From the IMG/VR virus record IMGVR_UViG_3300032236_000886, positions 1 through 25,428 of that record: a stretch of DNA of 25,428 nt; one strand, written 5' to 3'. The notes beneath the pieces were generated by a model, which did no database searches, was not told the DNA's origin, and worked only from the letters and a program-made list of their open reading frames with translations. This DNA is from a virus. Shown in pieces: positions 13,420 to 21,735 of this stretch. Numbering within the stretch: the stretch's first letter is position 1; each line of letters begins with the position of its first letter. A program made the position numbers and the translations under genes.

Positions 13420-14442
13420 ATGTCCAAATTCAAGGGCGATACGTTCAAATTCCCCGATGAGGTCACCGTCAAACCCAAAGAAGGTAGCGACGATCTCAAC
13501 AAGGTGGAGTACGAAATTGAGGGCGAAGAGGCCCTCAAATCTGAGGTAAAGGTTGACAAGTCAAGTAAAGCTGACTCTGAGATCGAAATCGTCGATGACG
13601 AGCCTTTGATCGACAAGGCGACGCCCAACGTGGCAGACCCTGACGATGAAGAGTTCGAGCAATACTCGGCCGGTGTCAAAAAGCGCATTGAGAAACTCAC
13701 GTTTGCTCGACGTGAGGAAGAGCGTGCCAAACAGGCCGCAATGCGTGAAAAGAACGAGTTTGAACGCATCGCCAAAGCGATGGCGGATGACAACCGCAAA
13801 CTTCAGGAATACGTCCAAAGCGGTGAGAAAGCGTACATGGAGAAGGTGCAAGCCCTCGCCCAAGTAGAGCTGGACAACGCCAAGGCAAAGATGAAGCAAG
13901 CGTATGACGCAGGCGATTCCGGTGCATTAGCCAATGCACAGGAAGAAATGATGCTGGCCGGTATGAAAGTACAGCAAGCACAAAATTTCAAGCCTGCACC
14001 TGTACAACAGCAAAATTATGATGTACAGTCCGCCCAACAGGCTCCCGCACCCGCGCAGCCCAACCTTGATCCGAAGCTGGATAGCTGGCTGAAGAAAAAT
14101 ACTTGGTTCGGCGACGCAAGCAAAAAAGCAATGTCAGCTTATGCGATGGGCCTGCATCAGGAACTTGAAGACAAATACGGGGCCGACTTCCCCCGCACTG
14201 ATGAGTACTACACTCAAATCGACGCCGAGATGCGTCGCGTCTTCCCCGGTGAGTTCGGCCCGCCCGAATCCGACACCCGGGAACCCCCCAAAAGCAAACC
14301 CGCAACAGTTGTTGCGCCATCAAATCGTGTGACGTCTGCGAAGAAAATTCGTTTGACTCAAACGCAAGTAGCGATCGCCAAACGACTTGGTGTCCCGCTT
14401 GAAGAATACGCTAAACATGTAGCAGCAATGGAGAAACAGTAA
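13420..14442 (+). CDS. Head scaffolding-like protein
   Basis: The 340-residue protein is acidic, helical and Lys/Glu/Gln-rich, with a disordered N-terminal 90 residues and a coiled-coil at about 85-190 (RIEKLTFARREEERAKQAAM ... QALAQVELDNAKAKMKQAYD). A Gln/Pro/Ala linker (APVQQQNYDVQSAQQAPAPA) is followed by a folded domain (LDSWLKKNTWFGDASKKAMS) and a helical C-terminus (QVAIAKRLGVPLEEYAKHV). This is the general design of phage scaffolds, which bind the capsid protein by a C-terminal helix. AAGGAG lies upstream. Its position between portal and major capsid protein supports the call. Confidence 0.75.
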   Translation: MSKFKGDTFKFPDEVTVKPKEGSDDLNKVEYEIEGEEALKSEVKVDKSSKADSEIEIVDDEPLIDKATPNVADPDDEEFEQYSAGVKKRIEKLTFARREEERAKQAAMREKNEFERIAKAMADDNRKLQEYVQSGEKAYMEKVQALAQVELDNAKAKMKQAYDAGDSGALANAQEEMMLAGMKVQQAQNFKPAPVQQQNYDVQSAQQAPAPAQPNLDPKLDSWLKKNTWFGDASKKAMSAYAMGLHQELEDKYGADFPRTDEYYTQIDAEMRRVFPGEFGPPESDTREPPKSKPATVVAPSNRVTSAKKIRLTQTQVAIAKRLGVPLEEYAKHVAAMEKQ

Positions 14443-14891
14443 TGTCCAAAATCGACACAACCGCACGAGCACAATCGTCCCGCAACGCTGGAAAGCGCGT
14501 GGGCTGGCGCCCTGCCTCTGTTCTTCCTGATCCTGATCCACGTCCCGGCATCGGGCATCGTTGGATTGCTACTGCTGTTTTGGGCGAATCTCAACACGTC
14601 AACGTGTCGAAAAAACGACGCGAAGGCTGGGAACCTGTCCGTGCCGAAGACTATCCTGAACTCGAACTTCAGGGTAACCCCAACGGTAACGTAGAAGTCG
14701 GCGGGCTGATGCTATGCGCGTGCCCACTTGAGACCTTGCAGGAACGCGATGCTTACTTCGCGGAACAAGCACAGGCTCAAACTGACTCTGTGGACTCGAA
14801 ATTCTTGGGTATTTCCGACCCACGGATGCCGGTGTTCTCTGAGAAAAAATCGGGTGTATCTCGCGGTGCATCCTTTGGTTCTGGTAATTAA
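14442..14891 (+). CDS. Head-region hypothetical protein (149 aa)
   Basis: It overlaps the scaffold stop by 1 nt (TAATG). The N-terminus is basic (KIDTTARAQSSRNAGKRVGWRPA); the centre has a predicted mixed alpha/beta part with VNVSKKRREGWEPVRAEDYP and GNVEVGGLMLCACPLETLQE; the tail is Ser/Gly-rich. I do not recognise a named family. Its place between scaffold and capsid genes suggests a minor head or assembly protein. Confidence 0.6.
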   Translation: MSKIDTTARAQSSRNAGKRVGWRPASVLPDPDPRPGIGHRWIATAVLGESQHVNVSKKRREGWEPVRAEDYPELELQGNPNGNVEVGGLMLCACPLETLQERDAYFAEQAQAQTDSVDSKFLGISDPRMPVFSEKKSGVSRGASFGSGN

Positions 14892-14907
14892 CTTCAAGGA
14901 GTCTTAA

Positions 14908-15753
14908 ATGGCTTATCCAACTGTCTCGGCCCCTTACGGCCTGAAGCCAGTGAACTTGATTGGTGGTCAGGTTTTTGCGGGTTCCACCCGCAGCCTACCC
15001 GTGCCTTACGGCTACGGCACCAACATTTTCTACGGCGATTTCGTTCAATTGAACCGTGGTTTTGTCAACCGCTTGTCAGTGACTGCTGGTTCCAGCACGA
15101 TCTTTCCAGTTGGCATTTTCTTGGGCGTGACCTACACCAACCCAACCACCAAGCAAAAACTGTTCTCGCAGTACTGGCCCGCTTCCACGCTGGCTGGCGA
15201 TGCGATGGCTGTCATTTGCGACGATCCTGACACTGTGTTCAAGGCTGTCATTTGCTCTAGCGGTACCACCGTTGGCGCAGCTGCTTCTTGCATGGTTGGT
15301 CAGAACATGCAGATGTTGAACAACACAGGTAGCACCAACACCGGTAACTCGGCCAACGCCGTCGCTGGTTTGACTGCAACTGCTGCAACAACCGCCACGT
15401 TCCCCGTGCGCATCGTTGGTTTGGTTCCTGACACCGCTGTGACTTCTAGCTACACCGGTTCGTCTTCGGGCACCAGCATCACCTTGACGACTCCTTTGGC
15501 GTCTACTGCCGCTGTGGTCGTCGGTTCAGAAGTCGGCTACATCGCCGGTAACGGTCAGTACATCGGTCTGGGTTCGCAAGTCGCTTCGGTGACCAACACC
15601 ACGACCATCGTGTTGAACCAACAAGGGTTGGTGCTCGGTTCGGGCGCTGACATTCCAGCAAGTTCTACCATTGTGTTTACGCAGTACCCAGAAGTTTTGG
15701 TCAAACTCAACTTCGGTGAGCACGCGTATTACAACGGCCTCGGCGTCGCCTAA
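14908..15753 (+). CDS. Virion structural protein, head-associated (281 aa)
   Basis: The start MAYPTVSAPYGLKPVNLIGG follows a strong AAGGAG. The protein is Gly/Ser/Thr-rich and strand-rich, as for capsid decoration or minor capsid proteins, with no membrane segment. The region at about 125-250 is very rich in small residues (NNTGSTNTGNSANAVAGLTA, YTGSSSGTSITLTT). The N-terminal YGLKPV-type opening occurs in phage head proteins next to capsid genes (recalled). It might be a decoration protein at high copy; the next gene looks like the true MCP. Confidence 0.65.
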   Translation: MAYPTVSAPYGLKPVNLIGGQVFAGSTRSLPVPYGYGTNIFYGDFVQLNRGFVNRLSVTAGSSTIFPVGIFLGVTYTNPTTKQKLFSQYWPASTLAGDAMAVICDDPDTVFKAVICSSGTTVGAAASCMVGQNMQMLNNTGSTNTGNSANAVAGLTATAATTATFPVRIVGLVPDTAVTSSYTGSSSGTSITLTTPLASTAAVVVGSEVGYIAGNGQYIGLGSQVASVTNTTTIVLNQQGLVLGSGADIPASSTIVFTQYPEVLVKLNFGEHAYYNGLGVA

Positions 15754-15763
15754 GGAGTAAATC

Positions 15764-16675
15764 ATGGCTATTTCACGCGCACAACTATTGAAAGAGCTGC
15801 TCCCCGGCCTGAACGCCTTGTTCGGCATGGAGTACAAGACCTACGACGAAGAGCACAAGGAAATCTTTGAGACCGAAGCTTCTGAGCGTTCGTTCGAAGA
15901 AGAGACCAAGTTGTCTGGCTTCTCTGCTGCACCTGTCAAAAACGAAGGCTCTGCCATCGCCTATGACAACGCACAAGAAGCATGGACTGCTCGTTACAAC
16001 CACGAGACCATCGCTCAAGGTTTTGCCATCACCGAAGAGGCGATGGAAGACAACTTGTACGATTCGCTGTCGACTCGCTACACCAAAGCCTTGGCCCGCG
16101 CTATGGCTTACACCAAGCAAGTCAAAGCAGCTTCGGTCTTGAACAACGGCTTCAGCGCTGCCTACACCGGCGGTGACGGCGTGTCTTTGTTCAGTGCTGT
16201 CCACCCCTTGACCGGTGGTGGTACCAACGCGAACACTCCCGCCACCCAAGCTGACTTGAACGAAACTTCGCTGGAAAGCGCTGTGATTCAAATCGCTGCT
16301 TGGACTGACGAACGTGGTCTGTTGATCGCCGCCAAGCCCCGCAAGCTGATCATTCCGCCTGCCCTGCAATTCGTTGCTACTCGTCTGTTGCAAACCAACC
16401 TCCGCGTCGGTACCAACAACAACGACATCAACGCAATCAAGAACAACGGTTCGATCCCTGAAGGTTACGCCGTCAACCACTTCTTGACCGACTACAACGG
16501 TTGGTACTTGTTGACCGACGTGCCTAACGGCTTGAAGCACTTTGAGCGTGTGGCCTTGGCCACCTCGATGGACGGTGACTTTGACACCGGCAACGTGCGC
16601 TACAAGGCTCGTGAGCGTTACAGCTTCGGCTGGTCTGATCCCTTGGGTATCTACGGCTCCAGCGGTTCTTACTAA
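15764..16675 (+). CDS. Major capsid protein, HK97-fold type
   Basis: The 303-residue protein has features of Mu gpT-like or HK97-fold major capsid proteins: an N-terminal arm (KTYDEEHKEIFETEASERSF), a GFAITEEAMEDNLYDSLSTR spine-helix segment (about 87-106), LARAMAYTKQVKAASVLNNG, a Gly-rich E-loop-like part (LFSAVHPLTGGGTNANTPAT), then LIAAKPRKLIIPPALQFVAT and a C-terminal RYKARERYSFGWSDPLGIYG. AAGGAG precedes the ATG and a strong terminator follows at once. Position and length fit the highest-expressed late gene. It is probably folded with help from the GroES-like protein. Confidence 0.87.
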   Translation: MAISRAQLLKELLPGLNALFGMEYKTYDEEHKEIFETEASERSFEEETKLSGFSAAPVKNEGSAIAYDNAQEAWTARYNHETIAQGFAITEEAMEDNLYDSLSTRYTKALARAMAYTKQVKAASVLNNGFSAAYTGGDGVSLFSAVHPLTGGGTNANTPATQADLNETSLESAVIQIAAWTDERGLLIAAKPRKLIIPPALQFVATRLLQTNLRVGTNNNDINAIKNNGSIPEGYAVNHFLTDYNGWYLLTDVPNGLKHFERVALATSMDGDFDTGNVRYKARERYSFGWSDPLGIYGSSGSY

Positions 16676-16683
16676 GAACCATA

Positions 16684-16712
16684 GAAAAGGCCCTTCGGGG
16701 CCTTTTCTTTTT
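16684..16712 (+). terminator. Strong rho-independent terminator after the capsid gene
   Basis: A perfect 10-bp stem, GAAAAGGCCC/GGGCCTTTTC, with a TTCG loop is followed by TTTTT. It lies 8 bp after the MCP stop. The A-run before the stem would also let it terminate leftward transcripts. Confidence 0.93.
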
Positions 16713-16742
16713 GCCAATATCGGGTATATTCAACACATCTGG

Positions 16743-16808
16743 GTGATTTCTCTTGCCACCACTGCCCCAGCAGACGATGCAACGATCGGCAAGGGTTCTT
16801 TTGCATAA
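16743..16808 (+). CDS. Possible tiny open frame or gene remnant (21 aa)
   Basis: In the short gap after the terminator, a GTG-started frame encodes MISLATTAPADDATIGKGSFA and ends in TAA 9 bp before the next gene. It has no clear ribosome site. The residues look like the end of a structural protein, so it may be the remnant of a lost gene. Support is weak. Confidence 0.2.
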   Translation: MISLATTAPADDATIGKGSFA

Positions 16809-16817
16809 GGAGTCCAC

Positions 16818-17501
16818 ATGGGACGCAGTACTTTCGAAGGTCCAGTTTTATCTGGCGACAACCGTTTTGGCCCTTTCCGCAACGTCGGTTATTCCACGTT
16901 GACACAGAATGGCTACCTCAACCTTTTGAACACCACCGCAGGCACCGCAGGGTACGCCGGTGCGTCGGGTCAATTCGTTGTGGGCAACGGCATCCCCAAC
17001 GGTAACGTCACCGTTTACACCCCCAATTCTGGTTCGACCACGCTGACGGCTACGTCGATCCCCGCCGACACCACCAGCAATATCTATCGTGGTTTCGTGT
17101 GTTACATCCCCGCAGGTTGTGATATCGACGCGCCGATCATTGACGTGGCTGTTGTGCCCACCGGTGGCACGATCACCACCATCAAGATGTACATCTCGAA
17201 CAACTTCACTGCTGAAGGTGGTACGCCCACGTACGGCACTGTGTCGAGCATCTCGGCTGTCGGACGTCAAGCCATTACGCTGACTGGCACCAACGTGACC
17301 AACGCCAACAACACCTCCACCGACATCGTGTTGCCCAACGGCCAAGCCAACGTGTCGCAGATTGTGTTCACCCTGTCTATCGCTGCTACCGCGACTTTGG
17401 CAACCCCCACAGCAGGTCAGATTTACGTTGCGTTGCGCTACGTGCAGCCCGATGGCAACATCGGTACCACTACTGCATACCCATACGGTAACTTTGACTG
17501 A
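16818..17501 (+). CDS. Virion surface or fibre-like structural protein (227 aa)
   Basis: MGRSTFEGPVLSGDNRFGPF starts a Gly/Thr/Val/Asn-rich all-beta protein, typical of decoration or fibre proteins. Repeated short strands such as IPNGNVTVYTPNSGSTTLTA and NVTNANNTSTDIVLPNG are visible. No catalytic motif is seen. AAGGAG lies upstream. It is the first gene after the MCP terminator and therefore needs read-through or its own promoter; a -10-like TATATT at 16725 has no -35. Family not recognised. Confidence 0.65.
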   Translation: MGRSTFEGPVLSGDNRFGPFRNVGYSTLTQNGYLNLLNTTAGTAGYAGASGQFVVGNGIPNGNVTVYTPNSGSTTLTATSIPADTTSNIYRGFVCYIPAGCDIDAPIIDVAVVPTGGTITTIKMYISNNFTAEGGTPTYGTVSSISAVGRQAITLTGTNVTNANNTSTDIVLPNGQANVSQIVFTLSIAATATLATPTAGQIYVALRYVQPDGNIGTTTAYPYGNFD

Positions 17502-17513
17502 TAGGAGCGCGTA

Positions 17514-17846
17514 ATGCGTCCAGTCACCTATTTAGTCTCCGGGGTAGGAAACTCCCCGGTCTACGCCGTCGATACCTACATTTCGCCCAGTAACATGGGC
17601 TTGGCTGTAGCGGTGTCGGGGACAATCACGTACAAAGTGCAATACACGTTTGACAACGTGTTCGCAACGGGCTACAGCCCAACTGCTGGCACGAGCGTGT
17701 GGTTCGACCACCCAACTTTGGCGGGCTCTGCCTCGCTGAACTCCAACATTGCGTACCCCGTGACCGGAATTCGTTTGACCACGAGCGCCGGTTCTGGGTC
17801 CGCAACATTGACCATCGTCCAAGCTGGCGGCGGAGGCTTAGCATGA
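17514..17846 (+). CDS. Small all-beta structural protein (110 aa)
   Basis: MRPVTYLVSGVGNSPVYAVD begins a short beta-rich protein (SGTITYKVQYTFDNVFATGY, TGIRLTTSAGSGSATLTIVQ). It resembles a single immunoglobulin-like or capsid-decoration fold. AGGAGC lies upstream and the ATGA overlap with the next gene (17843-17846) couples translation. Function is unknown, but it is presumed a virion component by context. Confidence 0.65.
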   Translation: MRPVTYLVSGVGNSPVYAVDTYISPSNMGLAVAVSGTITYKVQYTFDNVFATGYSPTAGTSVWFDHPTLAGSASLNSNIAYPVTGIRLTTSAGSGSATLTIVQAGGGGLA

Positions 17847-18397
17847 GTATTGCTACTGACATCACCGGTGGTAGCAATGGGGGCTCGGCAAGTCAATTGC
17901 TTGATTTGCTGGCCAACCCAGATGCTTACAAAACCAAGCTGCAAGCGATGGAGAATGCCACGGCGGAGTACAAAAAGTACGTTGATGCTGTTGGTGTTGC
18001 CACCGAGATCAACACAATCCGCGATCAGGTCAAGGCCAGCCAAGCGCAAGCAGACGCTGAGGTAGCCGAAGCCAAGGCGTGGGCTGAGAAGATCAAAGCA
18101 GACGCCCAATCTGAAGCTGACACCATGATCGGTTCCGCAACAGCCGAAGCCAAAGATTTGGTCACCAAAGCCAGTGCAGCGAAAGCTGAAGCTGACACTT
18201 TGTTGGGCCAAGCCAAGGAAGCCATGCGTCAAGCCGAAGTGGCCCAAGCTGTGGCTGACAACGCCAAGGCAACTGCTGATGCGCGATCTGAGCAACTGGC
18301 ACAGACACAAGCAGCCGCAGACCAAGCATTGGCCGCTGCTGAAGCTGCAAAAGCTGACATTCTGGCCAAGCACCAAGAGTTCATTCAGGGGCTGTAA
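17843..18397 (+). CDS. Ala-rich coiled-coil protein (184 aa)
   Basis: I placed the start at the ATG at 17843, which overlaps the upstream stop, rather than at an earlier in-frame codon. After a short polar N-terminus (MSIATDITGGSNGGSASQLL) the protein is almost one unbroken helix, rich in Ala, Glu, Lys and Gln (residues about 25-180). Heptad-like repeats such as AKAWAEKIKADAQSEADTMI and ATAEAKDLVTKASAAKAEAD are visible. It is likely an elongated trimeric or dimeric coiled-coil, for example a fibre shaft or tail-chaperone-like protein. The next gene starts directly after its stop. Confidence 0.7.
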   Translation: MSIATDITGGSNGGSASQLLDLLANPDAYKTKLQAMENATAEYKKYVDAVGVATEINTIRDQVKASQAQADAEVAEAKAWAEKIKADAQSEADTMIGSATAEAKDLVTKASAAKAEADTLLGQAKEAMRQAEVAQAVADNAKATADARSEQLAQTQAAADQALAAAEAAKADILAKHQEFIQGL

Positions 18398-18727
18398 ATG
18401 TCCGTTGCACCTAACGCGGGCGTAGTTGCTTTAGACAACTTCCTACCGCCAGCAGGGGGCACTGATGGTCAGCAGGGTCAAGTGCCAAAGCCTTTGGCTG
18501 GGCAGGAAGCCTATGTGCTTAGCGCAAGTGGGTGGGCTTCAGTCGGTAGCGTAGGGGCTGGCACAGTCACGTCCGTAGCTGCTACAGTTCCTTCGGTTCT
18601 TGCCGTGGCAGGTTCTCCGATAACAACAGCGGGGACTCTGGCCATAAGCTACAGCGGCGTGCCTTTGCCAGTGGCGAATGGTGGGTTTGGAAACACAAGC
18701 GGTAGCGTTGATGGCGGGGATTATTAA
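18398..18727 (+). CDS. Small tail-fibre-like protein (109 aa)
   Basis: The repeat-like segment GTVTSVAATVPSVLAVAGSP, with ITTAGTLAISYSG, is typical of phage fibre shaft repeats. LPVANGGFGNTSGSVDGGDY closes the protein. The start sits 1 nt after the upstream stop, with AGGGG about 7 nt before. The VDGG-x-Y end also occurs in the next fibre gene. It is probably a fibre fragment, tip or chaperone-like product. Confidence 0.65.
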   Translation: MSVAPNAGVVALDNFLPPAGGTDGQQGQVPKPLAGQEAYVLSASGWASVGSVGAGTVTSVAATVPSVLAVAGSPITTAGTLAISYSGVPLPVANGGFGNTSGSVDGGDY

Positions 18728-18735
18728 GGACGATC

Positions 18736-20034
18736 ATGGCAAACAAAATTCAGATCAAACGCAGAGCCGCTTCTGGCGCCCCCTCCACGTCACAAGCCGT
18801 GCAGTCTGAGCTGGCGTACAACGAAGCAGACAACATTCTCTACATCGGCTCTGGCGGCAATGCGTCCGCCTCTGCTTCGGTCGTACCCGTTGCAGGCGCT
18901 GGTGCGTTTGTTGATCTGTCCAGCAACCAGACCATCTCTGGGACAAAAACATTCAACACTGCGCTGGGCATTTCCAGCGGGGGCACGAACTCAACCGCAA
19001 CGCCAACAGCGGGCGGCATTGGGTACGGTACAGGCACTGCGCACGCCTACACGATTGTTGGCACCAGCGGCCAAGTTCTCACATCGTCCGGTTCAGGCAC
19101 GCCCACATGGCAGAGCAACATCGCCGGTACAGCGGCAGGTCTCAGTTCCGTCTTGGTGGCCTCTTCCGGGGGTACAGGTTGGGGCGCATACACCGTTGGT
19201 GACATTCTTGCGGCGTCAACTACATCGGCCTTGGCCAAAGTGTCCCCCACGGCGGTAGGGCAGTTGCTCACATCCACTGGCGCGGGCTCGCTGCCTGCTT
19301 GGACGGCTCTGACTTCGGTTGCTTTGACAACGGGAACAATCACCACTGCTCCTACGGGAATCAACGATATTGTCAACAAGTCGTATGCAGATTCAATCTC
19401 CAACGGCATCAACTTCCACGCAGCCTGCCAATGGGCCACCACGGCAGACCTTGGCTCGGTAACGTACAGCAACGGCTCCTCTGGTGTGGGGGCAACCCTT
19501 ACCAACGCAGGCACGCAAGCCGCGCTTGTGATCGACGGGCACACGTTCACGGGCACAGACGTCACCAACGCAACCCGTGTGTTGGTCAAGAACGAATCCA
19601 ACGCAGCGTACAACGGCGTCTACACGGTTACGAACCAAGGCTCTGGGTCAACCAACTGGGTGTTGACACGCGCCACAGACTACGACACCAGCGGCACCGG
19701 GACAAACGAAGTGGATCAGGGCGACTACATGCTCGTGATCTACGGCTCCGCCAACGCCAACACCTCTTGGGTGCAGCAAACAGCCTTGCCGATCACCATT
19801 GGCACCACAAGCATTGTGTTCCTCCAGTTTGGCGCAGCAGGCAGTGCGTACACGGCAGGCACAGGCTTGACCCTTTCTTCAAACCAATTCAGCATCACCA
19901 ATACAGCGGTAACGGCCAGCTCTTACGGGGATACGTCCCTTGGGCAGAGTTTTGCTGCATTCACGGTTAACGGTCAGGGTCAACTGACTGCGGCTTCGAC
20001 GGTTGTGATCAACGTCGATGGAGGCACGTATTAA
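18736..20034 (+). CDS. Tail fibre protein with Mtd-like N-terminal segment
   Basis: The 432-residue protein has an N-terminal IQIKRRAASGAPST...ELAYNEADNILYIG pattern (about residues 4-38). This resembles the short beta motif of the major tropism determinant N-terminal domain used by many phage fibres to attach to the particle. The body is Gly/Ser/Thr-rich beta repeats. A more folded part at about 215-360 contains CQWATTADLGSVTYS, DGHTFTGTDVTNATRVLVKN, YNGVYTVTNQGSGS and NWVLTRATDYD, a beta domain seen in fibre-type proteins. It ends NVDGGTY. It probably binds the host surface. No variable repeat or reverse transcriptase is present, so there is no sign of a DGR. Confidence 0.75.
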   Translation: MANKIQIKRRAASGAPSTSQAVQSELAYNEADNILYIGSGGNASASASVVPVAGAGAFVDLSSNQTISGTKTFNTALGISSGGTNSTATPTAGGIGYGTGTAHAYTIVGTSGQVLTSSGSGTPTWQSNIAGTAAGLSSVLVASSGGTGWGAYTVGDILAASTTSALAKVSPTAVGQLLTSTGAGSLPAWTALTSVALTTGTITTAPTGINDIVNKSYADSISNGINFHAACQWATTADLGSVTYSNGSSGVGATLTNAGTQAALVIDGHTFTGTDVTNATRVLVKNESNAAYNGVYTVTNQGSGSTNWVLTRATDYDTSGTGTNEVDQGDYMLVIYGSANANTSWVQQTALPITIGTTSIVFLQFGAAGSAYTAGTGLTLSSNQFSITNTAVTASSYGDTSLGQSFAAFTVNGQGQLTAASTVVINVDGGTY

Positions 20035-20064
20035 CTTCTTGCTCTATAGCAAAGGAAACGCCCT

Positions 20065-20286
20065 ATGGCAAACCAAATCATCTTAAAGAAGTCCTCGACA
20101 GCGGCTAAAGTACCATTGGCTTCAGACTTGGCTGTTGGCGAAATTGCCATCAACCTCGCGGATCAAAAGCTTTATTCCAAGAACGCAGGCGGTACAGTCA
20201 TTCTTGTGGGTAGCGGCACTTCCACAGGCGGTGGAACATCCCTTGGTACGGTAGTTACAACAGCCCAAGGCTGGAATTTGGTTTAA
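20065..20286 (+). CDS. Mini fibre protein, Mtd-N-like (73 aa)
   Basis: QIILKKSSTAAKVPLASDL...GEIAINLADQKLYSKNAGG repeats the same N-terminal attachment motif as the fibre at 18736, but the protein ends after a short Gly/Ser/Thr tail. It could be a stand-alone attachment protein or a remnant of a fibre that lost its body. AAAGGAAA gives a good ribosome site. Confidence 0.65.
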   Translation: MANQIILKKSSTAAKVPLASDLAVGEIAINLADQKLYSKNAGGTVILVGSGTSTGGGTSLGTVVTTAQGWNLV

Positions 20287-20295
20287 GGACTTTTC

Positions 20296-20718
20296 ATGGC
20301 AGCAAACACATCCCCAATCTTTTCTCTCGCTGGCGCGGTCAGTCTTGGCACGGCTATCACGGCAGTCGTCACCGACTACACGGGCGCGGGTGCAAACAAC
20401 GTGGTGGCCTTCACGGCCAACGCGACCAACGGCGGTTTCATTCAACGCATTCGCTTCAAAGCTGCGGGTACGAACGCCGTGGCTGTGGCACGCATCTACT
20501 TGAACAACGGCTCGGCCAACACCTCGGCAGCAAACAACACGTTCTACGGCGAGATTTCCTTACCCGCAACCACGGCGATAACAACCGCAGCCACGGTCGA
20601 TATTGACTACCCCATGAACTTTGCTTTGCCAGCAGGCTATCGCATCGTTATCGGCATTTCGGCAACCACTACCCTTGCCTCTGGTTGGGTTCCCACGGTT
20701 ATTGCTGGGTCGTACTGA
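20296..20718 (+). CDS. Small beta-rich virion protein (140 aa)
   Basis: SPIFSLAGAVSLGTAITAVV starts an all-beta protein (NVVAFTANATNGGFIQRIRF, VARIYLNNGSANTSAANNTF) ending VIAGSY. It resembles short structural or decoration proteins of the fibre region. AAGGA precedes the start. It overlaps the next gene by one base (TGATG). Family not named. Confidence 0.62.
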   Translation: MAANTSPIFSLAGAVSLGTAITAVVTDYTGAGANNVVAFTANATNGGFIQRIRFKAAGTNAVAVARIYLNNGSANTSAANNTFYGEISLPATTAITTAATVDIDYPMNFALPAGYRIVIGISATTTLASGWVPTVIAGSY

Positions 20719-21692
20719 TGCTTGATTTAAACGACTTACCAACCAACCAAAAGGTTGATCAGCAGATATTTCACGCCAACTCGGCTACGACAGGCGTAGG
20801 ATGGGCAACGTGGGTGAAGCCTCGCGGAATCAACTTTATCCATGTGGTGGCTTTGGCCGGTGGCGGGGGTGGTGCTGGCGGGCAGGCGGGTACAACAACA
20901 ACAGGCGGTGGCGGTGGCGGTGGATCGTCTTCTTGCCAAACAATTGTGACTTTCCCCGCTTGGGCGCTCCCTGATACGCTGTTTGTTTCAGTTGGGTACG
21001 GCGGCGCTGGCGGTGGTATTGCCACAAGCGGAAGCGCTGGAATCGCCACGTATCTGTCCATCTACCCTGCCAACACGGCCAACTATGTGTTGGTGAACAT
21101 CACACCCGGCAACGGTGGAACTGCGGCTACTACAGGTGGCGCTGGCGGTACTGCTCCGACAATCGCTACGTTGGCAACAACCCCTTTGCAGGCGCTTGGC
21201 GCTTGGTACTCAACTGCTGCGGCTGGCGTTGGAATTGCTGGTCAGGCTGGTGGTGCTGGGGGTAGTAACTCAAACGCAGGCACTGCGGTAACTTTGCCCG
21301 TTACTGGGCTTGTTGTGACAGGCGGTGCTGGGGGTGGGGGCTACGCAAACGGCGCTGCTGCTGGTGGTGGTGCTGGGGGTGCAATAACTGTCCCTGCTGG
21401 GGGTGTTTTTCCCTTGCAAGCAGCTGGCGCTGCCGGGAGCACTGCGGGCACTCCCGGTACTGATGGCTCAAACGGATTGCAGGCTATACCCAAACTGATG
21501 TACTTCTATGGCGGTGCTGGTGGCGGCGGTTCTGGGCAAGGCGCTTCAGGATCAGCAGCAAACGCAGGCGGTAGAGGCGGGGCTGGTGCTTACGGTTGTG
21601 GCGGCGGTGGTGGCGGTGGCGGTTTTACAGGCTCTACCGTTCAAGTTGGCGGCAAAGGTGGTGATGGCTTGGTCATCATCACAGCGTACTAA
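20718..21692 (+). CDS. Glycine-rich adhesin-like protein (324 aa)
   Basis: I chose the ATG at 20718, which overlaps the previous stop. Residues 1-45 are a normal folded lead (DLNDLPTNQKVDQQIFHANS ... FIHVVALAGGGG). The rest is Gly/Ala/Thr/Ser-rich with long Gly runs, e.g. GGGGGGGSSS near 60, GGAGGGGYANGAAAGGGAGG near 215 and GCGGGGGGGGF near 300. It closes with GGDGLVIITAY. This is like glycine-rich domains and the poly-Gly sandwich of receptor-binding adhesins such as S16 gp38, which sit at fibre tips. The final strand VVIT may be a capping piece. Host recognition is likely but inferred. Confidence 0.7.
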   Translation: MLDLNDLPTNQKVDQQIFHANSATTGVGWATWVKPRGINFIHVVALAGGGGGAGGQAGTTTTGGGGGGGSSSCQTIVTFPAWALPDTLFVSVGYGGAGGGIATSGSAGIATYLSIYPANTANYVLVNITPGNGGTAATTGGAGGTAPTIATLATTPLQALGAWYSTAAAGVGIAGQAGGAGGSNSNAGTAVTLPVTGLVVTGGAGGGGYANGAAAGGGAGGAITVPAGGVFPLQAAGAAGSTAGTPGTDGSNGLQAIPKLMYFYGGAGGGGSGQGASGSAANAGGRGGAGAYGCGGGGGGGGFTGSTVQVGGKGGDGLVIITAY

Positions 21693-21735
21693 AATCGTTG
21701 CGCGGATCATAGAAACCAAGTAAAGTCAACACACT

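Noticed and set aside
15785-16717. 310-aa minus-strand open frame
   Set aside because: Shadow of the major capsid gene, starts in the terminator.
18736-21692. Diversity-generating retroelement at the fibre locus
   Set aside because: The Mtd-like opening prompted the check, but no reverse transcriptase or template/variable repeat pair is visible.
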